NCBI GenBank assembly: GCA_947378515.1
Contig: CANCKG010000003.1
Coordinates: forward strand, 1-12,990
Length of the DNA: 12,990 nucleotides
Source of the DNA: Gammaproteobacteria bacterium
GTDB lineage: Bacteria; Pseudomonadota; Gammaproteobacteria; CAISUE01
Reading direction: 5' to 3'
The notes beneath the pieces were generated by a model. The model searched no databases. It saw nothing but the letters and a program-made list of their open reading frames with translations, and was not told where the DNA came from. Of the stretch, positions 6,533 through 12,990 are shown piece after piece. Numbering within the stretch: position 1 is the first letter of the stretch; each line of letters begins with the position of its first letter. The position numbers were made by a program, and so were the translations under genes.

Positions 6533-7816
6533 CTAATGTTGACATTCTGGCAAGCAACCCTTGTGCTCGACATGATAAATAAATTCAGCCCTAAAATGCT
6601 TGATGATACCTTGAACCGGCCAAGCGGCAGCTTCACCCAAGGCACATATCGTTCGACCACAGATATTGGCAGCCACTCGTTCTAGCGCATCAATATCTTC
6701 CATCCGACCCTGCCCGTGTTCAATCCGATGCACCAAGCGCGCCAACCAGCCGGTTCCTTCCCGACATGGAGTGCATTGACCACACGACTCGTCTTTATAA
6801 AATTCCGATAAACGGGCCAGAACTTTCACCATGCACGTTGTTTCATCCATTACAATCACCGCACCCGAACCTAACATCGAACCTGCTTTCACCAAAGAAT
6901 CATAATCCATGTCGGTGGTTAGCATAATGTCAGCTGGCAACACTGGCATACTCGAGCCGCCTGGAATCACCGCTTTTAAGCGGTGTCCGGTACGAACACC
7001 ACCGGCGAGCTTTAATAATTCGACAAATGGGGTACCTAAGGGTACTTCAAAATTACCAGGATTATTCACATGGCCTGAGACACTGAAAATTTTTGTGCCG
7101 CCATTATTCGGCCGACCCAAATCTAAAAACCATTGACCGCCATTTTGCAAAATGACCGGCACAGACGCAATTGTTTCGGTATTGTTGATGGTCGTCGGTT
7201 GACCATACAAGCCATAATTAGCCGGAAAAGGTGGTTTAAAGCGGGGCAAGCCTTTTTTACCTTCTAACGATTCCATCAACGCGGTTTCTTCACCACAAAT
7301 ATAAGCACCTGCACCCATGTGATTATAAATATCAATGGTTTGATCGGTGCTTAAAATATTTTTTCCCAGCAAACCTGCGTTATAAGCCTCTTTAAGCGCA
7401 GCTTCACAACGCTCGATTCCTTCGTAATATTCACCACGAATATAATTATAGGCTTTGCTAGCACCCATCACATAACAAGCAATCGCCATCCCTTCCAATA
7501 ATTGATGCGGATTGTACCGCAAAATATCGCGATCTTTACAAGTACCTGGTTCACCTTCATCGGAATTACATAAGACATATTTTTGACCGGGGGCATTTCT
7601 GTTAATAAAACTCCATTTCAAACCGGTAGGAAAACCAGCTCCCCCACGGCCCCGCAGGCCGGATAATTTTAATTCAGCAACAATTTCTTCGGGAGGAGTC
7701 TGCTCTTGGATGATTTTGCGCCATACCGACCAACCTCCAATGCTTTCATAAGCTTTTAAAGTCCAGGATTCAGGTACGTGCAAAACACGATAACAAACTT
7801 GATTCAAGACAGTCAT
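6533..7816 (-). CDS. nuoF: NADH-quinone oxidoreductase subunit F (NADH/FMN/N3 site)
   Basis: NuoF is the flavoprotein at the tip of the peripheral arm of complex I: it binds NADH, holds FMN and passes electrons to the N3 cluster. The 427 residues match the family. The glycine-rich nucleotide loop [13 protein letters not shown] spans 53-65, the FMN-site block [13 protein letters not shown] spans 168-180, and the N3 4Fe-4S ligands are Cys345, Cys348, Cys351 (CGQCTPC) and Cys391 (TICALG). The ATG at 7816 overlaps the nuoE stop as ATGA. The expected next gene, nuoG, is missing; mlaC follows after 9 nt. Confidence 0.98.
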   Translation of the reverse strand: MTVLNQVCYRVLHVPESWTLKAYESIGGWSVWRKIIQEQTPPEEIVAELKLSGLRGRGGAGFPTGLKWSFINRNAPGQKYVLCNSDEGEPGTCKDRDILRYNPHQLLEGMAIACYVMGASKAYNYIRGEYYEGIERCEAALKEAYNAGLLGKNILSTDQTIDIYNHMGAGAYICGEETALMESLEGKKGLPRFKPPFPANYGLYGQPTTINNTETIASVPVILQNGGQWFLDLGRPNNGGTKIFSVSGHVNNPGNFEVPLGTPFVELLKLAGGVRTGHRLKAVIPGGSSMPVLPADIMLTTDMDYDSLVKAGSMLGSGAVIVMDETTCMVKVLARLSEFYKDESCGQCTPCREGTGWLARLVHRIEHGQGRMEDIDALERVAANICGRTICALGEAAAWPVQGIIKHFRAEFIYHVEHKGCLPECQH

Positions 7817-8310
7817 GACGGTTTACCTGCATTCGTTAATTGGCTAAGCAATTCATCGACTTTCTCAGGTGTTAAATTTTCGTGATACTGTTTATTCACT
7901 TCTAACATCGGCGCATGAATACAAGCCCCCATGCATTCGACTGACCGTAACGTAAATTGCCCATCGGCGCTGGTTGCACCCAATTTTGTCTTACAACGCT
8001 GTTCTAAATGCTCGACAATGGATTGGCAACCGGCTAATTGGCAAGAAATATTGGTACAAACCGATATTTTGTGTTTGCCGATCGGCGTCAATTCATACAT
8101 CGAATAAAAACTTGCCACTTCAAAAGCGGCGATATGGGGAATGGCTAAATAATCAGCTACCGCTTCAATAATAGCGGGGCTTAACCAACCATCATGCGCG
8201 TCTTGCGCGATCAATAAAGCGGGTAAAACAGCTGACCGACGCTGTTCAGGCGGATATTTCTGTGTCCATTGGTCGATTTTGGTAATTGTTTCTTGGGATA
8301 ATACAGTCAT
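7813..8310 (-). CDS. nuoE: NADH-quinone oxidoreductase subunit E (N1a 2Fe-2S)
   Basis: NuoE is the 24-kDa thioredoxin-fold subunit that carries cluster N1a next to the FMN in NuoF. The 165 residues have the four ligands Cys85 and Cys90 (CTNISC) and Cys126 and Cys130 (CMGAC), in the usual C-x4-C and C-x3-C arrangement. The N-terminal half is helical, with [17 protein letters not shown] and the conserved ASFYSMYEL. It ends by a 4-nt overlap with nuoF, showing coupling. Upstream, 102 nt separate it from nuoD, and that gap carries two hairpins. The binding site is weak (GGT about six bases before ATG). Confidence 0.97.
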   Translation of the reverse strand: MTVLSQETITKIDQWTQKYPPEQRRSAVLPALLIAQDAHDGWLSPAIIEAVADYLAIPHIAAFEVASFYSMYELTPIGKHKISVCTNISCQLAGCQSIVEHLEQRCKTKLGATSADGQFTLRSVECMGACIHAPMLEVNKQYHENLTPEKVDELLSQLTNAGKPS

Positions 8311-8349
8311 AAGTTACCATTTAAATTTTTTATAATGTGAAATTGATTC

Positions 8350-8366
8350 GGGTCCATTCTGGACCC
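8350..8366. other. Perfect hairpin in the nuoD-nuoE spacer
   Basis: GGGTCCA-TTC-TGGACCC is a 7-bp perfect stem with a 3-nt loop, 39 nt before the nuoE start. No T-run follows on the minus strand, so it does not look like an intrinsic terminator. It could stabilise or punctuate the nuo mRNA. Confidence 0.5.
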
Positions 8367-8389
8367 TCTCGAGCGCTCTAAAGCGTGTC

Positions 8390-8413
8390 AAAATTGGCTT
8401 TCCTGCCAATTTT
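8390..8413 (-). terminator. Hairpin at the nuoD stop codon, possible weak terminator or processing site
   Basis: AAAATTGGC pairs perfectly with GCCAATTTT across a 6-nt loop, and the distal base overlaps the last base of the nuoD TAA. On the minus strand the four T of the 3' arm resemble the start of a terminator tail, but the sequence then continues GACACG, so termination would be weak. Since nuoE and nuoF follow, partial read-through or RNA processing is more plausible. Confidence 0.35.
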
Positions 8414-9666
8414 TACCGGTCAATTTCGCCAAAGACAATATCTTGGCTCGATAGCACTGCGACAACGTCAGCTAACATATGACCTTTGGTCATTTCTTCT
8501 AATGCCGCTAAATGGGCAAACCCGGCCGCACGAATTTTTAAACGGTACGGCTTATTAGCGCCATCTGACACTAAGTAAATGCCAAATTCTCCTTTGGGAT
8601 GTTCAATCGCCGCATAGGCTTCACCGGCGGGAATCGAATACCCCTCACTGAATAACTTGAAATGATGGATCAGCGATTCCATATCTTCTTTCATATGCAA
8701 TCGCGATGGTGGGGTCACTTTATGCTGATCTAACATCACTGAACCTGGATTGACTTGCAACCATGCCACGCATTGGTTAATGATTTTTACCGATTCGCGC
8801 ATTTCTTGCATCCGTACCAAATAACGATCATAACAATCACCCGTGGTACCAATCGGAATATCAAAATCGAGCTGATCATAAACTTCATAGGGTTGCGTTT
8901 TACGCAAATCCCACGCCACACCTGAACCACGCAACATCGGACCCGTGAATCCCAGAGCAATTGCCCGCTCAGCGGATACGACACCAATACCGACGGTTCG
9001 TTGTTTCCAAATCCGATTATCGGTGAGCAGTGTTTCATATTCATCTATTTTACTAGGGAAAGATTTGGCAAAAACAGCGATAAAATCCAACAGTGATCCT
9101 TGGCGATCGGCATTACGTTTAGCGGTTTCGGCTTTATTACAAAAAATAGATTCTTGATATTGAGGCATTTGCTGTGGCAAATCACGATGCACACCACCGG
9201 GACGATAATAGGTCGCATGCATTCTGGCGCCTGAGACGGCTTCATAACAATCCATCAATGTTTCGCGCTCCCTAAACGTATAGAGAAACATCGACATCGC
9301 ACCCAAATCTAAGCCATGGGCCCCTAACCATAATAAATGATTTAAAATACGGGTGATTTCATCAAATAAGACGCGAATATATTGGGCGCGAATCGGCGCT
9401 TCAATGCCGAGCATTTTTTCAATCGCCAATACGTATGCGTGTTCATTGCACATCATTGAGACATAATCGAGGCGATCCATATAACCGATACTTTGATTAT
9501 AGGGTTTCGATTCAGCCAATTTTTCTGTTGCCCGATGTAATAAACCAATATGCGGATCGGCGGCTTGAATTACTTCACCGTCTAATTCCAACACTAAACG
9601 CAACACGCCATGGGCGGCAGGATGTTGAGGGCCGAAATTTAAGGTGTAATTGCGAATATCAGTCAT
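8413..9666 (-). CDS. nuoD: NADH-quinone oxidoreductase subunit D (49-kDa)
   Basis: NuoD forms most of the quinone-reducing chamber at the foot of the peripheral arm and descends from the large subunit of NiFe hydrogenases. The 417 residues are the standard length. The N-terminal [10 protein letters not shown] (11-20) supplies the conserved His loop, LLHRATEKL (43-51) is the 49-kDa signature with Ala in place of the commoner Gly, and Tyr68 in MDRLDYVS is the likely quinone contact. The C-terminus ends with the conserved [13 protein letters not shown]. The ATG at 9666 is preceded by AGAGGA eight bases upstream. The first six codons are duplicated 81 bp upstream, where they overlap the nuoC stop. 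Confidence 0.98.
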   Translation of the reverse strand: MTDIRNYTLNFGPQHPAAHGVLRLVLELDGEVIQAADPHIGLLHRATEKLAESKPYNQSIGYMDRLDYVSMMCNEHAYVLAIEKMLGIEAPIRAQYIRVLFDEITRILNHLLWLGAHGLDLGAMSMFLYTFRERETLMDCYEAVSGARMHATYYRPGGVHRDLPQQMPQYQESIFCNKAETAKRNADRQGSLLDFIAVFAKSFPSKIDEYETLLTDNRIWKQRTVGIGVVSAERAIALGFTGPMLRGSGVAWDLRKTQPYEVYDQLDFDIPIGTTGDCYDRYLVRMQEMRESVKIINQCVAWLQVNPGSVMLDQHKVTPPSRLHMKEDMESLIHHFKLFSEGYSIPAGEAYAAIEHPKGEFGIYLVSDGANKPYRLKIRAAGFAHLAALEEMTKGHMLADVVAVLSSQDIVFGEIDR

Positions 9667-9678
9667 AGTCTATTTCCT

Positions 9679-9747
9679 CTACGCCTCATGGCCTAAATGT
9701 AATTTCGTGAGGACAATGGTACAGCGATCATTGCGAATATCGGTCAT
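9679..9747 (-). other. 22-codon ORF that copies the nuoD start (nuoC-nuoD spacer)
   Basis: ATG at 9747 overlaps the nuoC stop (ATGA) and opens an ORF of 22 codons ending in TAG at 9679. Its first six codons read MTDIRN, identical to the nuoD N-terminus; 17 of 18 bases match (9730-9747 against 9649-9666), and the one difference is synonymous. The remaining 16 residues, DRCTIVLTKLHLGHEA, do not resemble NuoD. It looks like an abandoned nuoD start displaced by a rearrangement, or a leader ORF that couples nuoC and nuoD translation. Confidence 0.6.
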
Positions 9748-10394
9748 ACTTTAGCTCGAATAACTTTAGGCACCAAAATCCGCGGCTTGATACTGACCGG
9801 TTCATAGACAACTCGGCTAGACGCGGCGTCATAGCGTACTTCCAAATGCCCACTTAACGGAAAATCTTTGCGAAATGGATGGCCGATAAAACCATAATCA
9901 GTCAAAATACGTCGCAAATCTGGATGGCCCATGAATAAAATGCCATACATGTCGAAAGCTTCGCGTTCAAACCAATTGACCGATGGCCAAACATCGATCA
10001 ATGAATCGACGTGTAAATAATCCTGATCGGTTAACAACACTTTCAACCGTAAACGCTGATTGTGTGCTAACGATAATAAATGATAGACCACAGCAAATCG
10101 TGGTCTATCCGGGTTTGCGGTTAATACCAATGGCTCAACCGCCCGATCAAAACCAGTCGATGTTGCCCCACTCGTTTCCCATTCGGCTTGACCATAAGTC
10201 AAATAATCCACGCCACACACATCGACGCATTGATTAAAAACGAAAGCAGGATCATCACGTAAGCGAAAACACAACGCCTTTAAAGCCATTGCTTTAATTG
10301 TTAAGGTTAATTCACCCAGCGCCAAGACAGTTTCATCAATGGCTTCAGGAAATTGCTTCATTAAAGCCGTTTGTAATTCAATAAGGAGGGTCAT
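9744..10394 (-). CDS. nuoC: NADH-quinone oxidoreductase subunit C (30-kDa)
   Basis: NuoC is a structural subunit of the peripheral arm, next to NuoD and NuoB. The 216 residues correspond to the separate NuoC form, not the NuoCD fusion found in E. coli. The 30-kDa signature starts at 143 with [20 protein letters not shown], followed by [20 protein letters not shown]. The region at about 60-97 contains extra linker-like sequence ([18 protein letters not shown]) before the conserved [11 protein letters not shown]. The ATG at 10394 has only a poor binding site. It lies 40 nt after nuoB. Confidence 0.97.
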   Translation of the reverse strand: MTLLIELQTALMKQFPEAIDETVLALGELTLTIKAMALKALCFRLRDDPAFVFNQCVDVCGVDYLTYGQAEWETSGATSTGFDRAVEPLVLTANPDRPRFAVVYHLLSLAHNQRLRLKVLLTDQDYLHVDSLIDVWPSVNWFEREAFDMYGILFMGHPDLRRILTDYGFIGHPFRKDFPLSGHLEVRYDAASSRVVYEPVSIKPRILVPKVIRAKV

Positions 10395-10434
10395 GGGCGA
10401 GACTCAGAAGATAGTTAAACGAATGCTAGTAGCA

Positions 10435-10926
10435 TTAACGCTCAATGATGGATTTACCGCGAATTTTATTTTGTAATTGAATGATGCCATACAATAAAGC
10501 TTCTGCCGTCGGTGGACAACCTGGCACATAAATATCGACTGGCACGATGCGATCACAACCCCGCACCACCGAATACGAATAATGATAATAACCCCCACCA
10601 TTGGCACACGATCCCATCGAAATCACCCACTTGGGATCGGCCATCTGGTCATACACCCGACGCAGTGCCGGTGCCATTTTATTACATAAGGTACCCGCTA
10701 CGATCATCACATCGGATTGCCTAGGGCTAGGCCTAAACATGATGCCAAAACGATCTAAATCATAACGTGAAGCGCCAGCATGCATCATTTCGACGGCACA
10801 ACAGGCCAAACCAAAGGTCATTGGCCACATCGAACCGGTTTGCGCCCATTCAACTAATTGGTTAACACTGGTGACAAAAAAGCCATTTTCACTTACATTT
10901 TTATCGAGCTCAGACGTTATTCCCAT
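10435..10926 (-). CDS. nuoB: NADH-quinone oxidoreductase subunit B (N2 cluster)
   Basis: NuoB carries the terminal 4Fe-4S cluster N2, which reduces quinone. From the chosen start it has 163 residues, with ligands at adjacent Cys42-Cys43 ([10 protein letters not shown]), Cys107 (MGSCANGGG) and Cys137 ([10 protein letters not shown]). I chose ATG at 10926 because AAGGGG lies seven bases upstream and the gene then overlaps nuoA by only 10 nt. The longest ORF would begin at 10947, adding seven residues inside nuoA without a good binding site. The overlap implies coupled translation with nuoA. Confidence 0.97.
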   Translation of the reverse strand: MGITSELDKNVSENGFFVTSVNQLVEWAQTGSMWPMTFGLACCAVEMMHAGASRYDLDRFGIMFRPSPRQSDVMIVAGTLCNKMAPALRRVYDQMADPKWVISMGSCANGGGYYHYSYSVVRGCDRIVPVDIYVPGCPPTAEALLYGIIQLQNKIRGKSIIER

Positions 10927-11273
10927 TCTAAAGCCCCTTTTGACCATTCATAAATAAAGCCGATCACTAATAACCCGACAAATAAACTCATCGCGAGTAA
11001 CCCTGGTAAGCCAATCGTTTTTAACGCTACAGCCCACGGAAATAAGAAAGCCGTTTCTAAATCAAAGAGAATAAACAAGATCGCCACTAAGTAGTAACGC
11101 ACATCAAAGGGCAGGCGTGCATCTTCAAAGGCTTGATAACCACATTCATAAGCGGCATTTTTTACCGCATTAGGATGCTTTTTACCCAATAAATGTCCGG
11201 CCAGTATCGGCATCGAACCCACTAAGATACCCACGGCGATAAATACTAGGATTGGAAAATACGACATTAACAT
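10917..11273 (-). CDS. nuoA: NADH-quinone oxidoreductase subunit A
   Basis: NuoA is the ND3 homologue, a three-helix membrane subunit at the junction of the two arms of complex I. From ATG at 11273 it has 118 residues with membrane segments at about 6-26, 62-82 and 90-108. The conserved switch loop [20 protein letters not shown] (41-60) includes Cys44, and [12 protein letters not shown] follows. The open frame extends to 11363, but that would run into the tRNA-Leu gene, so the start must be downstream. ATGs at 11282, 11273 and 11267 are possible; 11273 is preferred because a GGGA lies about ten bases upstream and the N-terminus [11 protein letters not shown] fits the family. Confidence 0.95.
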   Translation of the reverse strand: MLMSYFPILVFIAVGILVGSMPILAGHLLGKKHPNAVKNAAYECGYQAFEDARLPFDVRYYLVAILFILFDLETAFLFPWAVALKTIGLPGLLAMSLFVGLLVIGFIYEWSKGALEWE

Positions 11274-11321
11274 AAGGTACATTCCCACGCCCACACCAGG
11301 TCGGTGAGCGATACATAAATT

Positions 11322-11406
11322 TGGTGCCGGCGATCGGATTTGAACCGATACAGCTTTCGCCACCGCCCCCTCAAGACGGCGTGTCTACCAATTCCACCAC
11401 GTCGGC
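11322..11406 (-). tRNA. tRNA-Leu, anticodon GAG
   Basis: 85 nt including an encoded CCA at the 3' end (11322-11324). Acceptor GCCGACG pairs with CGCCGGC except for an A5-C68 mismatch. The D arm is GTGGAATTGGTAGACAC. The anticodon stem CCGTC/GGCGG encloses the loop TTGAGGG with anticodon GAG. The long variable arm, TGGC-GAAA-GCTGT, identifies a class II tRNA, and the T arm is ATCGG-TTCAAAT-CCGAT. It lies about 50 nt before nuoA and is probably cotranscribed with secG and nuoA. A 6-bp hairpin TTTCAC-TTTC-GTGAAA (11412-11427) lies just upstream of its 5' end. Confidence 0.96.
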
Positions 11407-11521
11407 ATTTCTTTCACTTTCGTGAAACAACCATTAAAACCTTAAACTTCAGGCTTTAGATAAAATAACACGATTAAATCATCATGTTATTTGAGGGATA
11501 TACGTTACATCATACTGCTTA

Positions 11522-11630
11522 TGGAACCACAATCAGTGCCAGTGGTACCACGGTTAGCTGCGATTTCAATGTTCACCGGCAAAAAGCAATGCTTTTCGAA
11601 TTCCCGGCTCACCCATAAAGACTTACTCTT
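11522..11630 (-). repeat. Repeat family 2, copy C (secG-tRNA-Leu spacer)
   Basis: It aligns with copy A at 215-318 over its full length. TGGAACCAC and GTGGTACCA (11522-11530 and 11542-11550) can form an 8-of-9-bp hairpin. TGCGATTTCAATG follows, then the core GTTCACCGGCAAAAAGCAAT, and GCTTTTCGAATTCCCGGCTC followed by ACCCA. It ends 14 nt past the secG stop, the same spacing as copy A after fusA. The rest of the 238-bp secG-tRNA spacer holds an 8-bp stem AAATAACA/TGTTATTT (11463-11492) and nothing else I can identify. Confidence 0.8.
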
Positions 11631-11644
11631 GCGGTCTTTTCATT

Positions 11645-11989
11645 TTAATGTGAAACGGGGCCCGTCGGTAATTGCGGGGTTAGCGCTTTTACCGGTGCTG
11701 CTATCGGGGCATTTTCAGCGGCTTTAATCGCCGCCAGCGCTGGATTCAATTGATTGGCGCGCGTCACTGACATCGCGCCCAATACCAAACTCATCACAAA
11801 AAACAACACACCAAACACCGCGGTTAATTTCACTAAAAATGACGCTGATCCTGCCGCACCAAACACTGTCGCCGACGCACCGGCGCCAAACGATGAACCC
11901 ATATCGGCACCTTTACCGCGCTGCATCAAGATCAATAACACTAAGATGATGCAAATCATCACATGCACAAACAATACCAATGAATACAT
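11645..11989 (-). CDS. secG: Protein-export translocase subunit SecG
   Basis: SecG is the auxiliary inner-membrane subunit of the SecYEG channel. The 114 residues have two membrane segments (about 2-22 and 53-73) joined by the conserved cytoplasmic loop LMQRGKGADMGSSFGAGASA, followed by TVFGAAGSASFLVKLTAVFG. The C-terminal tail is rich in Ala and Pro and poorly conserved, as usual. The ATG at 11989 is preceded by TTGAGG five bases upstream. It follows tpiA, with the MITE filling the gap, and precedes tRNA-Leu; tpiA-secG-tRNA-Leu is a common gammaproteobacterial order. Confidence 0.96.
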   Translation of the reverse strand: MYSLVLFVHVMICIILVLLILMQRGKGADMGSSFGAGASATVFGAAGSASFLVKLTAVFGVLFFVMSLVLGAMSVTRANQLNPALAAIKAAENAPIAAPVKALTPQLPTGPVSH

Positions 11990-12005
11990 AACAACCTCAA
12001 ATTAA

Positions 12006-12168
12006 CATTTTTAGTATCTATTCAGCACATTTACTACATTTTACGTAGAAGCTTGCTAGTGGCTCCTTACGCGATGGGGGATTTTAAGGGGGAGAATCGC
12101 GATTCTCCCCCTTAACATGCACTGCGTGCGGGTTTCCCGCGCACAGTGCTGAATAGATACCATTTTTA
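12006..12168. mobile_element. MITE-like element with 15-bp inverted ends and 8-bp target duplication
   Basis: The element proper is 147 bp (12014-12160). Its ends GTATCTATTCAGCAC (12014-12028) and GTGCTGAATAGATAC (12146-12160) are perfect inverted repeats. It is flanked by a perfect 8-bp direct repeat CATTTTTA (12006-12013 and 12161-12168), the signature of transposition. The interior has no ORF. It contains CCTTACGCGATGGGGG, a perfect 32-bp palindrome at 12084-12115 centred on ATCGCGAT, and a long hairpin at 12119-12149 (GCACTG ... CAGTGC around GTGCGGG-TTT-CCCGCGC). The right target copy includes the tpiA stop codon. The 8-bp duplication is compatible with several insertion-sequence families, so I do not assign one. 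Confidence 0.85.
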
Positions 12169-12918
12169 AATCAAATACATTTTGGCCATGGTACTAAATT
12201 CTATCGCATCCCATGAAGCACCACCGACTAGGCCGCCATCGACGTCCGGCATCGCTAATAAGGCAGCAAAATTTTGCGCTTTCACGCTACCACCATAAAC
12301 AATCGGAGTCCATTTCGCGTCACTACCCAATAGTGTCACTAAGACCGTCCTGATAAATTGATGCACATGCTGAACTTGTTCAGCATGTGCTACCTTACCT
12401 GTACCAATCGCCCAGACCGGCTCATAAGCAATGATGAACGCTTGAGCACCTTTTTTCTCAGCGAAGAGCTCGGTCAATTGTTGCTCTAGGACCATAAACG
12501 TTTTATTCGCTTGCCACTGTTCTAGCGTTTCGCCGATGCAGATGACTGGAACCAAACCCAATTCCATCGCGCGAGAAAATTTGCTGGCTATTTTAGCATC
12601 ATTCTCACCAAAGTAGCTACGTCGTTCTGAATGTCCGACTAATACATAGCGACAACCAAGATCCAGCAACATTTCCGCTGCTACTTCACCGGTATAGGCG
12701 CCGGGCGCAAATTCCGATACCGTTTGCGCACCTAGTGCAATCGAGGTCGATCCAATGACGTCAGCCACCAAACTCAAATAAGGCGTTGGCGGAAATAACA
12801 CGATCTCTAGCGCTGGTTCAGCGCCAGGCATGCTGAGCACCAATTGCTCAAGCAAGGCTGTAATTTTACGCGTGTTACCGAGCATTTTCCAATTAGCGAG
12901 TAAATATTTTTTGCGCAT
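12166..12918 (-). CDS. tpiA: Triosephosphate isomerase
   Basis: TpiA interconverts dihydroxyacetone phosphate and glyceraldehyde 3-phosphate in glycolysis and gluconeogenesis. From ATG at 12918 (AAGG six bases upstream) it has 250 residues, the normal length; the open frame extends to 12963, but the extra N-terminus is not family-like. Catalytic residues are Lys11 in ANWKM, His96 in VGHSERR and Glu166 in AYEPVWAIGTGK, whose second half is the flexible lid. Phosphate-binding loops are YGGSV (208-212) and GGLVGGASW (228-236). The stop codon lies inside the 8-bp target duplication of the adjacent MITE, so the reading frame survived the insertion. The 72 bp upstream show no clear promoter. Confidence 0.98.
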   Translation of the reverse strand: MRKKYLLANWKMLGNTRKITALLEQLVLSMPGAEPALEIVLFPPTPYLSLVADVIGSTSIALGAQTVSEFAPGAYTGEVAAEMLLDLGCRYVLVGHSERRSYFGENDAKIASKFSRAMELGLVPVICIGETLEQWQANKTFMVLEQQLTELFAEKKGAQAFIIAYEPVWAIGTGKVAHAEQVQHVHQFIRTVLVTLLGSDAKWTPIVYGGSVKAQNFAALLAMPDVDGGLVGGASWDAIEFSTMAKMYLI

Positions 12919-12990
12919 TTTGTGCCTTATCGCGTTTGATGATGGGTATTCACTTCGCGACAATGCGTTTCTCGAAATAAAAACGTAAGC

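Noticed and set aside
10927..10947. Longer nuoB start at 10947
   Set aside because: It would add seven residues inside nuoA and lacks a good binding site, while the ATG at 10926 has AAGGGG at proper spacing.
11274..11363. N-terminal extension of nuoA up to 11363
   Set aside because: It overlaps the 3' half of tRNA-Leu and does not resemble a NuoA N-terminus.
11491..11727. 78-codon plus-strand ORF over repeat family 2 and the secG 3' end
   Set aside because: Half of it is antisense to secG and the rest is repeat sequence; nothing suggests a real protein.
12919..12963. N-terminal extension of tpiA up to 12963
   Set aside because: Fifteen extra residues are unlike the family; the ATG at 12918 has a good binding site and gives the normal length.

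Overview
The window is a gene-dense stretch of a gammaproteobacterial chromosome with moderate GC. Every supported gene lies on the minus strand, so transcription runs from high to low coordinates. The proteins are clearly gammaproteobacterial (EF-G, S12, SecG, LolB, MlaB/MlaC, 14-subunit-type complex I subunits). The order tpiA-secG-tRNA-Leu-nuoA resembles that of Legionella/Coxiella-type bacteria, so I suggest Legionellales or a relative. This is inference from gene order, not a measured placement.

Layout in the direction of transcription: tpiA (triosephosphate isomerase), a 147-bp miniature inverted-repeat element, secG, a spacer with a second repeat family, tRNA-Leu(GAG), then nuoA-nuoB-nuoC-nuoD-nuoE-nuoF. 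After nuoF the complex I operon does not continue to nuoG. It runs instead, with tight coupling, into mlaC-mlaB-lolB (outer-membrane lipid and lipoprotein homeostasis). A 318-bp gene-free spacer full of hairpins follows, then dnaQ (proofreading subunit of DNA polymerase III). Next comes a strong sigma70-type promoter and the str operon rpsL-rpsG-fusA-tuf. The tuf gene is cut by the left window edge.

The genes fall into three blocks: respiration plus envelope maintenance, replication fidelity, and translation. Classical neighbours are missing at the junctions: no nuoG after nuoF, no mlaFED before mlaC, no rnhA beside dnaQ, no rpoBC before rpsL. The chromosome therefore looks reshuffled relative to common gammaproteobacterial order.

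The most unusual content is intergenic. Two families of short palindromic repeats occupy most of the longer gaps. Family 1 includes an intact MITE-like element with perfect 15-bp inverted ends and a perfect 8-bp target duplication containing the tpiA stop codon. Diverged family-1 sequence and an end-to-end junction of the terminal repeats occur elsewhere. Family 2 (about 105 bp, three copies) sits in one orientation 14-34 nt after the stop codons of fusA, lolB and secG. Other oddities are a duplicated nuoD start forming a 22-codon ORF between nuoC and nuoD, and a roughly 24-residue insertion in ribosomal protein S7.
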